Part shown: positions 25,901-34,678 of the stretch, one piece after another
Layout of the letters: each line of letters opens with the position of its first letter
Position numbering within the stretch: position 1 is the stretch's first letter
Assembly (NCBI GenBank): GCA_002796325.1
Contig: PCXA01000008.1
Span: 1-54,478, forward strand
DNA from: Deltaproteobacteria bacterium CG11_big_fil_rev_8_21_14_0_20_47_16
GTDB taxonomy: Bacteria; UBA10199; GCA-002796325; 1-14-0-20-47-16
Direction: 5' to 3'
Length of the DNA stretch: 54,478 nucleotides
Translations under genes and position numbers: made by a program
Notes under the pieces: model-generated
Databases searched by the model: none
Seen by the model: the letters and a program-made list of their open reading frames with translations, nothing else
Told to the model about the DNA's origin: nothing

Positions 25901-28900
25901 ATGGAAAAGTTAATTAAAACCCCAGCAGCTCAGTACCGTGTTGTACGTCCTTTGGGTGAAGGGGGTATGGGTCAGGTTTTGCTCGTTCAAGCCCCCCACC
26001 AAAAGGACCCCGTTGCACTTAAATTTCTGCAAGCACAACATATCTCAGAAGTCCGTATCGAAGGATTCAAGCGGGAATTCGCACTTCTATCCGAGCTACA
26101 TCACCCCCACCTACCTCACGTCTACGACTTCGGTTATGCAACTTCACACAACCAATACTTCTTCACAACTGAGTTTGTTGAAGGGCAAGAACTCTATCGC
26201 GCGCTACGCCAAGCGCCATTTGAAGAAATTGAAACTGTTCTTTTGCAAGTCTTGTCCGCCCTCGACTTTCTTCATTCGATTAACTTGGTCCACTTTGACG
26301 TAAAGGGTGAAAATGTTTTGGTTGCACGTGATTCCAATAGCAAGTGGCAAGCCAAACTTGTGGACTTCGGTGTCACAAGCCCAGCCAACCGTGAATTAAC
26401 CGAAGTTGCCGGCACACTTCATTACATTGCGCCCGAACTCCTCCTTCCAGACCCAATCTCAGATGGACGTTGCGATCTATATTCATTTGGCGTCATGGCC
26501 TATTATTTATTGAGTGGCCAGTTTCCCTACACATTACGATCATTCGATGATGTCTGGGAATGGCATCGCAATCACCCTCACCTTGACTTGGAACCACTGA
26601 AGCTCCACGGCGTCCCAGATTACTTCTGCCAAATGATTGAACGGCTCATGAAGCCCAATCCCAGCGAACGTTTTTCATCTGCAGCAGTTGTCATGAATTT
26701 TCTAGCACTCCATTCAGGCCGCTCTCAAGCTGAAATGCCAACGGTTAAACGTGCACAGATCGAAGAAGGACCATTTGTGGGACGTGCAGGCCTCATGACC
26801 ACAATCAAAAATGCACTCCATGCAAGCACAAAGCGTCGTTCAAAAAAGAGACATACTCAAGAAAACACACCTCATACGTTCCTACTATCTGGTCGCGATG
26901 GCATGGGGAAAACACGCTTCTTAAAGGAGCTGAAATTTGTCGCACAACTTGTCGACTACTCAGTACGCTTAGTGGATCTTCAAGAATGTGGCGAATCAAT
27001 GGAGCGATTTAAAATTGGATTGGGCATTATTGATGGCAATCTGCCAAATGATAATATTCAGAAAGAGCTGATCGAAGATTCCAAGAAGCAACCTCTATGT
27101 ATCGCGTTTGACAACCTCAATGATGCTGCACCCATAGTGAAACGATTTATCTTCACGCTGATTGGTACACTTTACAACGCCACCCTCATTGAAGATGCGC
27201 CACCGCTAGTCGTCGTTGCAACTACATCTGATGAAAGCGTTCAATCCATTTTGGGTGCAATCACTGTTTCCATGGCGCCCTTGAAATATGAGGAAGTGGA
27301 ATCTTACTTACAACAACTTATTGGATCTCCTGAAGACTTTGAAAGCTTTTTACAATCGGTTTGGAAATTTTCAGGTGGCATCCCTCTTCTGATGGCGGAA
27401 GCCGCACGTCAATACCATCAACAGGGATCACTCCCAGAATCTATTGAAGAACTTTACTCACAGCATTTGGAAACGCTCAATGCAAATGCCAAGCGCATTT
27501 TGCACTGTTTGGCCTTTGCAGGCGTCCCACTTCCGCATGCCATACTGGAAATTGTGAGTGGTGTTCCCCTTGACAAAGAAATTCAATCAATATTGCAGGC
27601 GGGCCTTGTGCAATACAATGAAGGGAGAGGCGATTACTCTTTGGCAACAGGTGCATTATCGTCGGTACTGTCACAGCAACTCTCAGATACCGAACGCAGT
27701 GAACTTGCCGACCCCTTGTTAGTTTGGATCGAAGGCACACCAGGCTGCACTTCGGTTGACGCTGCCCGCTATGCGCCCTATAGTCGAGACCTCATTCGTA
27801 GCAGTCGAATTTTGGAACAGGCAATCGAACTTTCAGAACGTTCCGGAAAAGCCCAACAAGCCCTACAATTCCTAAAGGAACTGGCAAACTTACGCCATAA
27901 ACTCAATATGACTGGCGAAATAATCGCAATCAATCGGCGTATCGCCATTCATTTACTGTATTTGGGTCAAATCGATGATAGCGAACAAGTCGTACGTAAA
28001 ACCATGACGCTCACTCAATCACCCCAAGTTGAAGATTTAAAACTACTTGGCCTTCTATCACGCATGCGGCGGAAACCTGATGAGGCAGGAAAGCTTTACG
28101 ATCAGGCACTGTCACTTCTGCCAGTAGATCCAAACGACCCAACATATCTCTTTTTACAAAATGAGCGTGCATTAGCATGGTTAGAAGAAGGCAATGTGGC
28201 TAAGGCAATTCCAATGCTTATGCAGTCGCATCGAGATGCCAAAAAGCTACCATTTGATAAAAGACGTCGTGTAACCAACAACAACCTGGGTGCAGCGCTT
28301 GCACGATCAGGCCAACTTAAGGAAGCGATTCTCTTTTATAAGGACAAACTGGACCTCTTTCAGCACGACTTACGCCTACAGGGGTCTATCAGTAGCCAAC
28401 TCGCCACAGTCCAACTCAGAGCAGGACTCCTGGATGATGCTATTGATAGTTTTGAATTGGCCTGGAAAATTGCCAATCAAACAGGCGACTTGCACAATGG
28501 TAAAATCATAATCGAAAACATTATTTCCCTATTACAAAAGAAGACCTCGTACACTAAGGCCCTTCAATATGCCAAAAAGAGCCTAGAGCTCAAGTCGGTT
28601 GGCAGCTCGCCTCAAGATATGGGTCGATCTCTAATGACACTCGCCACACTCTATTTAAATCTTGGGGTCTCAGATCTTGCAGGACGCTACCTTATTCAAG
28701 CCATGCGCATTGTAAGGCGCTGCCGTGATTATCAACTGTTGGGTTGGATTCATATGAACTATGGCTATCTCTATAAAGATTTAGGCCGTCTAATGGAATC
28801 CATCAATGCCTTTGAGGAAACTATTTTTATTGCTGAAGAGCACAAGGATGAAGAGTTATTGCGTTGGGGTCAATATGGCGCTGCAGATGTCTTAGTTGAT

Positions 28901-29665
28901 CACGGTGAACTTGAAGAAGCAAAGCCATATATAACAACACTTTCCAAAACCATCGACTCTGTTCAAGATCCAGAATTCAAAGCACGTTTTGAGCTTCTTC
29001 AAAATCGTATTCAGGTTCTTAAAACACCAAAGCCTGGTCCAGAGCTTGCCCAAAATATTTCAACACTCATTGATGAGTGCCGCCAAAACAACTGGCTCGA
29101 GCTGGAATGGGAAGCAGAATATCTATTGGGTACTCTGTATCAGAAGCGCGATGAATACGACCATGTCCGCATCCACATGTCAAAGGCTGCAGAAATCATT
29201 CAAAGCATCGCAGATGGCCTCAGTGAAGAGTATCGAGGTGGGTTCCTGAAACATCGTATTCGCGCGCGCGTATTCTCTGAATTAAATGCTGCTGAAAATA
29301 ATGAGGCCTACGTCACGGAAGCTACCAGTATCAGTAATGAATCTATGAATACACCACAACCACCTGTGGATGAAGAATTCGCGCAAATGAAAACATCTAT
29401 TTTCTCACCAGACCCTGCCGCATCATTAAAAACACAAGCTTCTGTTCCAGCAATCATCACAAACGACAAGGTGATACAGTTTAGCCCCAAAAAGCCACTC
29501 ATTGAGTACGAAAGAGAAGTTATTGAAGCAACGCTGGCATATTACCACAATGATCTTGATGCAACAGCACAAGCTCTTGGAATCACATCGGAATCACTCC
29601 AGTGGAAACTGGAGCAGTTGGGCATTTCCTGCGAAAATGCAGCAAACGAACAAAGACCATCTTAG
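25901..29665 (+). CDS. Ser/Thr kinase - STAND-type ATPase - TPR - Fis-type HTH regulator
   Basis: A 1254-residue multidomain regulator. Residues about 12-270 are a Hanks-type kinase with glycine loop LGEGGMGQV, ATP-binding Lys41 (VALK), catalytic loop HFDVKGEN (Asp133, Lys135, Asn138), DFG at 155-157 and APELL. The loop has Phe132 where Arg is usual, so it is a non-RD kinase. Residues about 290-590 are a STAND/AAA-like ATPase with FVGRAGLM, Walker A GRDGMGKT (331-338) and a Walker B-like stretch CIAFDNLND. Residues about 600-1110 hold TPR-like helical repeats. Residues about 1200-1242 resemble a Fis-type DNA-binding helix-turn-helix (IEATLAYYHNDLDATAQALG). No ribosome binding site is seen. 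It is followed after 39 bases by addA, implying coexpression. Signal and DNA targets are unknown. Confidence 0.85.
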   Translation: MEKLIKTPAAQYRVVRPLGEGGMGQVLLVQAPHQKDPVALKFLQAQHISEVRIEGFKREFALLSELHHPHLPHVYDFGYATSHNQYFFTTEFVEGQELYRALRQAPFEEIETVLLQVLSALDFLHSINLVHFDVKGENVLVARDSNSKWQAKLVDFGVTSPANRELTEVAGTLHYIAPELLLPDPISDGRCDLYSFGVMAYYLLSGQFPYTLRSFDDVWEWHRNHPHLDLEPLKLHGVPDYFCQMIERLMKPNPSERFSSAAVVMNFLALHSGRSQAEMPTVKRAQIEEGPFVGRAGLMTTIKNALHASTKRRSKKRHTQENTPHTFLLSGRDGMGKTRFLKELKFVAQLVDYSVRLVDLQECGESMERFKIGLGIIDGNLPNDNIQKELIEDSKKQPLCIAFDNLNDAAPIVKRFIFTLIGTLYNATLIEDAPPLVVVATTSDESVQSILGAITVSMAPLKYEEVESYLQQLIGSPEDFESFLQSVWKFSGGIPLLMAEAARQYHQQGSLPESIEELYSQHLETLNANAKRILHCLAFAGVPLPHAILEIVSGVPLDKEIQSILQAGLVQYNEGRGDYSLATGALSSVLSQQLSDTERSELADPLLVWIEGTPGCTSVDAARYAPYSRDLIRSSRILEQAIELSERSGKAQQALQFLKELANLRHKLNMTGEIIAINRRIAIHLLYLGQIDDSEQVVRKTMTLTQSPQVEDLKLLGLLSRMRRKPDEAGKLYDQALSLLPVDPNDPTYLFLQNERALAWLEEGNVAKAIPMLMQSHRDAKKLPFDKRRRVTNNNLGAALARSGQLKEAILFYKDKLDLFQHDLRLQGSISSQLATVQLRAGLLDDAIDSFELAWKIANQTGDLHNGKIIIENIISLLQKKTSYTKALQYAKKSLELKSVGSSPQDMGRSLMTLATLYLNLGVSDLAGRYLIQAMRIVRRCRDYQLLGWIHMNYGYLYKDLGRLMESINAFEETIFIAEEHKDEELLRWGQYGAADVLVDHGELEEAKPYITTLSKTIDSVQDPEFKARFELLQNRIQVLKTPKPGPELAQNISTLIDECRQNNWLELEWEAEYLLGTLYQKRDEYDHVRIHMSKAAEIIQSIADGLSEEYRGGFLKHRIRARVFSELNAAENNEAYVTEATSISNESMNTPQPPVDEEFAQMKTSIFSPDPAASLKTQASVPAIITNDKVIQFSPKKPLIEYEREVIEATLAYYHNDLDATAQALGITSESLQWKLEQLGISCENAANEQRPS

Positions 29666-29704
29666 TATTTGCACAGATCCCCACTTCTGATTAGATCCCT
29701 TTTC

Positions 29705-31798
29705 ATGTCGAAACTTGAACTTACACCACCTCAGAAATTGGCAGCCACACATATTGACCATTCCGTTGGCATTGTAGCCAATGCTGGATCTGGGAAAACC
29801 CGCGTCCTAGTCGAGAGGGTTCTCCACATATTAGAGTCTGGTACAGCTGATCTTCACAACATACTCCTTGTAACGTTTACCGAAAAGGCAGCACAGGAAC
29901 TACGAGAACGGCTATCAAAGCGACTTTCTATTGAGAAGCGACTCGACCTATTAGGTGCAAGCATTACAACCTTCCACGGCTTTGCAATGCGCATTTTGCA
30001 AGAACACGCTCCAGCCGCCAAACTGCCATCATCGTTCCGCGTAGCTAGCGAAGGTGAAGCCGCATCACTGCTACATCACGCTATCGAGTCATCAATACTG
30101 GAGGGTTTGGATGGAAATAACGATGCTATTATAGGTCTTTGCAAGCGATTCAAATTTCGCTCGATTGTGAAACACATGGCTCCATTACTTGAAGACCGCT
30201 GGTCATTTGAGCAAAATACAGAGAGTGACACCACCATCACCCCTCTCTTTGAACGGTGTGCAGAAAAATACAAAACCCTCAAAATCAAGCAATCCCTGCT
30301 GGACTTTCACGACTTAGAAATTGAACTATGGAAATTATTTAATGACGACCCAAAAATACTCAGTGATTATCAGCGACAATTTCGACACATCATGGTGGAT
30401 GAATTCCAAGATACAAATCCTTTGCAGACAGCCATTGTACAGCAGCTGTTTACCCCTCCGGACAACACACTATGTATTGTGGGAGACCCCAAGCAATCAA
30501 TCTATCGATTTCGACGTGCAGATGTCCGCTGCTTTTCAGACATGCTAACCCGCATCATCGATGCAGGTGGCGAAACCATCGTGCTGCCAGATAATTTTAG
30601 GAGTACTCCTGGGATTATCCATTTTACCAATACCGTCTGTAAGGAGATGCCCAATTATACACCTCTAATCGCACACCGCGGAGAATCTGATAAACCCTCA
30701 CTTGTTCCACTTATCATCCAGTGCGAAACGACTCCCACTGCAGAAGAGCGAAGACTACTAGAAGTTCAAACCATCATTCAAAACTTGCCAAAGCTGATTC
30801 AGGATCATGATGGCCCATCGAACATTGCCTGTTTATTTCAAACACGTGCAACACTTCAGCTATGGGCAGATGCGTTGCGTGCCTCTGGATTTCCAATTCA
30901 CATTTATAGCAGCGGCGGCTTTTGGGAACGCCCCGAGATACAAACGCTGATCACTGCACTTCACGTCATTACAGGCATCCATAATAAGCACCCAGATGAA
31001 CGCCATCTATTGGCAATGCTCATTTCCCCACTCTTTTCAATAACACTTGATGATGTGTATCGCTGGCGGCACATGATGCCACAATCCGATGACCCACACG
31101 AATCAGCACCACTCCATAGCGCTGTAATAAGGCACAGCGCTGTCGGGCAGTGGCTTAACACATTACATGATGCTATTGATACACAGACACCTTATGAAGT
31201 GCTCAAACACATTGTTCAATCGACACACTACCTTGAAACCTTAAATAGCACCGATCCCACAGGGCAACAGGCAGCTAATGTCGAGTCGCTTTTAAGACGT
31301 GTTCAAAGAATTTCACAAATTCATGCTGTTACAATGCCAAACCTACTAGAACAACTTGTAGAGTTACGTGACCGTGGAGAGCGCGTACCCGATTCACCGG
31401 CCGCTCCAGTGCATGATAATGCCATTCAACTCATGACCATTCACGCCGCTAAAGGAAACGAATTTTCGGCAGTCATATTGGCAGACTGTAAGTACGAGCC
31501 GCGCCGTGAACCACCTGCATGGCTATTTGAACCTGGTCTTGGATTTGCAATCAAATATACAGATGATTTGGATCCCAACCATACTCCAACTGATTCCTGG
31601 GAAGCATTGGCCACGCAATATCGATCAGACGAGGCATCAGAGCGCAGCCGTTTACTCTACGTAGCACTCACGCGCGCAGAGAACCAGCTCATCATTCCCA
31701 TTCATCCCAATCAATCTGGTAAAGAATCCCCACTGCCACCACGTAACTGGCACGACGCACTGGTACCATATATTTCTATGCATAAGGTGGCATCATGA
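29705..31798 (+). CDS. AddA/RecB-like UvrD helicase lacking the nuclease domain
   Basis: A 697-residue SF1A helicase resembling the helicase part of AddA. Walker A is VANAGSGKT at residues 24-32; Walker B is MVDEFQDTNPLQ. Other motifs are GDPKQSIYRFRRAD, LPDNFRSTPG, QLMTIHAAKGNEFS and RLLYVALTRAENQL. Full AddA is about 1200 residues with a fused C-terminal nuclease. Here the protein stops soon after motif VI, and a nuclease is encoded by the next gene, whose ATG overlaps this stop (ATGA). The ATG at 29705 is used because it gives the normal N-terminus; an in-frame TTG lies 12 codons earlier. Probably one subunit of a split AddAB-type enzyme together with the genes around it. Confidence 0.85.
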   Translation: MSKLELTPPQKLAATHIDHSVGIVANAGSGKTRVLVERVLHILESGTADLHNILLVTFTEKAAQELRERLSKRLSIEKRLDLLGASITTFHGFAMRILQEHAPAAKLPSSFRVASEGEAASLLHHAIESSILEGLDGNNDAIIGLCKRFKFRSIVKHMAPLLEDRWSFEQNTESDTTITPLFERCAEKYKTLKIKQSLLDFHDLEIELWKLFNDDPKILSDYQRQFRHIMVDEFQDTNPLQTAIVQQLFTPPDNTLCIVGDPKQSIYRFRRADVRCFSDMLTRIIDAGGETIVLPDNFRSTPGIIHFTNTVCKEMPNYTPLIAHRGESDKPSLVPLIIQCETTPTAEERRLLEVQTIIQNLPKLIQDHDGPSNIACLFQTRATLQLWADALRASGFPIHIYSSGGFWERPEIQTLITALHVITGIHNKHPDERHLLAMLISPLFSITLDDVYRWRHMMPQSDDPHESAPLHSAVIRHSAVGQWLNTLHDAIDTQTPYEVLKHIVQSTHYLETLNSTDPTGQQAANVESLLRRVQRISQIHAVTMPNLLEQLVELRDRGERVPDSPAAPVHDNAIQLMTIHAAKGNEFSAVILADCKYEPRREPPAWLFEPGLGFAIKYTDDLDPNHTPTDSWEALATQYRSDEASERSRLLYVALTRAENQLIIPIHPNQSGKESPLPPRNWHDALVPYISMHKVAS

Positions 31799-32535
31799 AG
31801 CGTTTAACCGTAAGTGAACTTGAAACATATTCACGCTGTCCGATGGAATATCGTCTCAAGTATACCATGAACGTTCCAAGTCAGTCACTTCCAACTTCTG
31901 ACAACAATCAACTGGCTGGAAATGTTTTAGGCGATGTTGTGCACGCATGTATTTGCAGCCAACTTTTATATCCAAAATTATCATTGGATCAGATTATTCA
32001 GAGGCATTTAATTGATCGAGACATTATGAGAGTCGTCAGTGAACAAAACGACATAAAGGAAATGTGCCAACGCGCAATTCACTTCCATAAGGAAAGGAGT
32101 TGGATCAATTTTCAAACAGAGGTGCCTTTTGTTCTACAATTAGGTGAAAACACCATCAACGGCACCATTGACTTTATTGGTCAGGACTCAGAAGGCTGGC
32201 ACATTGTAGACTATAAGACGGACCGACTTGCATCCCACAAGGACATCCCTGAACGTGCCAAAAGCTATGAACTCCAAATGATGGCCTATGCCATTGCAGC
32301 ACAAAAGTCAGAACTGGCCCCAATCAAGGACGTCACACTGCTCTTTTTACGACTCAATCAAAGCGTACTCTTCCCAATTACAGAGCAAGTCATGACAACG
32401 GCACAGCTACAAATAAGAGAGGTTGCAACAGCAATTGGCATACCAAATGCTGCCAGTACAAAGGCACCCCCATGTCGCACATGCCCATATCACCACAATC
32501 ACATGTGCTGGGAAGATCGACTCAAGACCGCATAG
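31795..32535 (+). CDS. Stand-alone RecB-family PD-(D/E)XK nuclease with iron-sulphur cysteines
   Basis: A 246-residue nuclease matching the domain missing from the preceding helicase. Recognisable residues are His50 in GDVVH, Asp126 in GTID, the Asp139-x-Lys141 pair in VDYKTD, and Gln161/Tyr165 in LQMMAY, the full RecB-nuclease pattern. Cys15 (YSRCP), Cys227, Cys230 and Cys238 resemble the four ligands of the iron-sulphur cluster in AddB and Cas4. It overlaps the helicase gene by four bases (ATGA), so the two are made together. It could also be called Cas4-like, but no CRISPR genes are present and the DYKTDR context is typical of AddA. Convergent with tdk. Confidence 0.85.
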   Translation: MKRLTVSELETYSRCPMEYRLKYTMNVPSQSLPTSDNNQLAGNVLGDVVHACICSQLLYPKLSLDQIIQRHLIDRDIMRVVSEQNDIKEMCQRAIHFHKERSWINFQTEVPFVLQLGENTINGTIDFIGQDSEGWHIVDYKTDRLASHKDIPERAKSYELQMMAYAIAAQKSELAPIKDVTLLFLRLNQSVLFPITEQVMTTAQLQIREVATAIGIPNAASTKAPPCRTCPYHHNHMCWEDRLKTA

Positions 32536-32570
32536 TAAAGTGGTGCAGGATAAGTCCTATACACTAAAGT

Positions 32571-33182
32571 TCAGGCAGTCGCTGCGGCTTTGGAAACGGG
32601 AATTGCAGGACGTGCGGATTCTTCAGAAAGGTCCGGGTCAAAGCAGCTACGACACCGAGCTTCATATGCTTCACCAGAAGCTACCACGACTTGATCTGAT
32701 TGTTCAGTAAGGCGCTGGCTCTTGGTAGCAGGTTCCCCACAGACCACACATACTGCATGATTTTTTGAGACAGAATCTGCAATCGCTAAAAGTTGTGGCA
32801 TCGGACCGAATGGATTTCCCAGATAATCCTGATCAAGCCCCGCCAAAATGACACGGAGCCCGCGATTGGCCAGCCGTTCGCAGGCAAAGACAATGGATTC
32901 ATCAAAAAACTGGGCCTCATCAATTCCCACAACACGTGTGGTATCACGAATATTGGAAAGAATCTGCTCCACATCAGCGACGGGAGTACAAAGAAACTTC
33001 TGTTCTGAATGTGAAGTAATGTATTCTTCATCATACCGATCATCAATTGCTGGCTTGAAAATTTGAACCCGTTGTTTGGCAATTTGAGCAAGACGTAAGC
33101 GGCGAATAAGCTCTTCACTTTTTCCAGAAAACATCGGACCACAAATCACTTCTATCCAACCATGATGCCCACGCATATTCAT
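32571..33182 (-). CDS. tdk: Thymidine kinase
   Basis: Salvages thymidine by phosphorylation to dTMP. The 203-residue protein is a type II thymidine kinase. The P-loop is GPMFSGKS at 15-22, VVGIDEAQFF carries the catalytic Glu, and a zinc ribbon is formed by CVVC and CRSC. The ribosome binding site is the G-run ten to five bases before the ATG. It begins 13 bases after the barrel-protein gene, so it is likely the last gene of the long ribosomal operon, next to a nucleoside phosphorylase. Confidence 0.95.
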   Translation of the reverse strand: MNMRGHHGWIEVICGPMFSGKSEELIRRLRLAQIAKQRVQIFKPAIDDRYDEEYITSHSEQKFLCTPVADVEQILSNIRDTTRVVGIDEAQFFDESIVFACERLANRGLRVILAGLDQDYLGNPFGPMPQLLAIADSVSKNHAVCVVCGEPATKSQRLTEQSDQVVVASGEAYEARCRSCFDPDLSEESARPAIPVSKAAATA

Positions 33183-33195
33183 AACACCCCCACGT

Positions 33196-33834
33196 CTAAT
33201 ATTTGATATAACTCGTTAGTGAAACTTGTGCTCCCACCATATTCAACTGTGTCGCGAAGGAGCCATTTGGTAAACGCATATAGCGATAATACAATTCAGG
33301 ACCAATCGCCAAATACTTATTCAACCGAAATTCGTAACCCAAGGCCACATCAGCTGCGATTGACACCTTACTAACGATGTTGGTGATACGATTAAATCCA
33401 TTAAATGTTTTATTAGAAATGCCAATACCTACACCTGGACGCAAATAGAAATCCCGAAAAACAAAAAACTGTCCTGAGACTGGAATCATAAAGGCATAGA
33501 AATTGCTGCTATCAATACGCGAATAGTTGATACTGGGTGATAGCATCACTAGAATATGCTCTGTAATACCAGCACCCACTCGGAGATTTGCTGTATAAGT
33601 GGCCGTATTGCGATACAAGTTTTGGGTTAGTACATTTTGATAACCACCACCTAATGACAAACCCAACACAACAGCCTTGCGTGTAAATTGATCCTTTTTG
33701 GGATCAAGCGAGTAGTCAGATGGCAATGTCGACTCAACGCGAGCGCCTGGTGCCGGAGTTGGTACTGTCTCATCTGCCAGCACCAGAGTGGGCAACATCA
33801 GAATAGCGATTATCGCGATATATAGCCTTTTCAT
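33196..33834 (-). CDS. Exported outer-membrane beta-barrel protein of unknown function
   Basis: A 212-residue protein with signal peptide MKRLYIAIIAILMLPTLVLA and a mature part that fits an outer-membrane beta-barrel: alternating aromatic and glycine residues (LGLSLGGGYQNVL; YTANLRVGAGI; FYLRPGVGIGIS). It has a basic-aromatic C-terminus (TSYIKY). A proline-rich linker follows the signal peptide. AAGGAG sits just before the ATG and overlaps the stop region of the phosphorylase gene, so translation is coupled. It lies between a nucleoside phosphorylase and thymidine kinase, which raises the possibility of a role in nucleoside uptake. No sequence feature proves this. Confidence 0.7.
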   Translation of the reverse strand: MKRLYIAIIAILMLPTLVLADETVPTPAPGARVESTLPSDYSLDPKKDQFTRKAVVLGLSLGGGYQNVLTQNLYRNTATYTANLRVGAGITEHILVMLSPSINYSRIDSSNFYAFMIPVSGQFFVFRDFYLRPGVGIGISNKTFNGFNRITNIVSKVSIAADVALGYEFRLNKYLAIGPELYYRYMRLPNGSFATQLNMVGAQVSLTSYIKY

Positions 33835-33835
33835 A

Positions 33836-34678
33836 TCACTCCTTGAGCCCCATCGTGGGCAGCCAACAGGCGCTATCCTTTTTAGCAGAATCCATCTTGG
33901 CTAATATTTCAATGGCCCTGAGACCTGTTTTACAACAATTCATAACCGCTGTAGCCATTTCATCATCCGAGATAAAGGTATTGGCATGGCGATTTGCAAC
34001 AACTGCACACACCGCACCCGCTCTAAAATTGGCATAGGTCGACAATGTAAATAGGCAGGAAGATTCCATTTCAAGATTGGCAACATTCATTTGATCAAGC
34101 TTTGCTGGTAGTTCTGGATCGCGCGCCTTAAAAATATCGGTGCTCCGCCCCTGCTTGCCATAAAAACCCGATGCCGTCGCGGTCACACCCAGATGATGTT
34201 TGGCCCCAACATCCTTTGCCGCCTGCAACATCGCCAATATCACTTCATGATGTGCCAATGCGGGATAGCCTTCGTAGACATATGCAGTTGAGGTGTCTTC
34301 CATGCGGACTGCACCTTTGGAGATAACCAAGTCACCAGCGGCAATATGCTTTTGCAAACCACCACAGGTACCAATACGCAAAAATGTGGGCGACTGCATA
34401 ATTTGAGAAATTTCGATAACCGCCATTTCAGTATTATCTGGACCCATGCCCGTGGCCATCACGGTTACATCTACCCCTTTATAGCGACCCGTAATAGTCA
34501 CATATTCCCGATGCGTAATGGGCTTTCGGGCCTCATCAAACAATTCAGCGACTTTATAAGCACGTGCAGGATCACCACATAGCAGGATATATGGAGCAAC
34601 ATCCCCAGGTGCAACTGACGTATGATATTGTCGTTTATCTGATGTTTGGGGGATTTCAGCTGATTTTCTGTCCGCCAT
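33836..34678 (-). CDS. Nucleoside phosphorylase, uridine phosphorylase-like
   Basis: A 280-residue PNP/UDP-family enzyme that splits nucleosides with phosphate into base and ribose-1-phosphate. The phosphate-binding segment is LLCGDPARAYK. MATGMGPDN and LRIGTCGGLQ are family signatures, and NLEMESSCLFTL is the ribose-binding region with the conserved Glu-Met-Glu. The layout favours uridine phosphorylase over DeoD, but substrate preference is uncertain. The start overlaps the rnhB 3' end by 23 bases. Together with tdk downstream it forms a small nucleoside-salvage group attached to the translation operon. Confidence 0.85.
   Translation of the reverse strand: MADRKSAEIPQTSDKRQYHTSVAPGDVAPYILLCGDPARAYKVAELFDEARKPITHREYVTITGRYKGVDVTVMATGMGPDNTEMAVIEISQIMQSPTFLRIGTCGGLQKHIAAGDLVISKGAVRMEDTSTAYVYEGYPALAHHEVILAMLQAAKDVGAKHHLGVTATASGFYGKQGRSTDIFKARDPELPAKLDQMNVANLEMESSCLFTLSTYANFRAGAVCAVVANRHANTFISDDEMATAVMNCCKTGLRAIEILAKMDSAKKDSACWLPTMGLKE

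Noticed and set aside
31795-32535. Reading the small nuclease as Cas4 of a CRISPR system
   Set aside because: No cas1, cas2 or repeat array in the window. The overlap with an AddA-like helicase explains it better.
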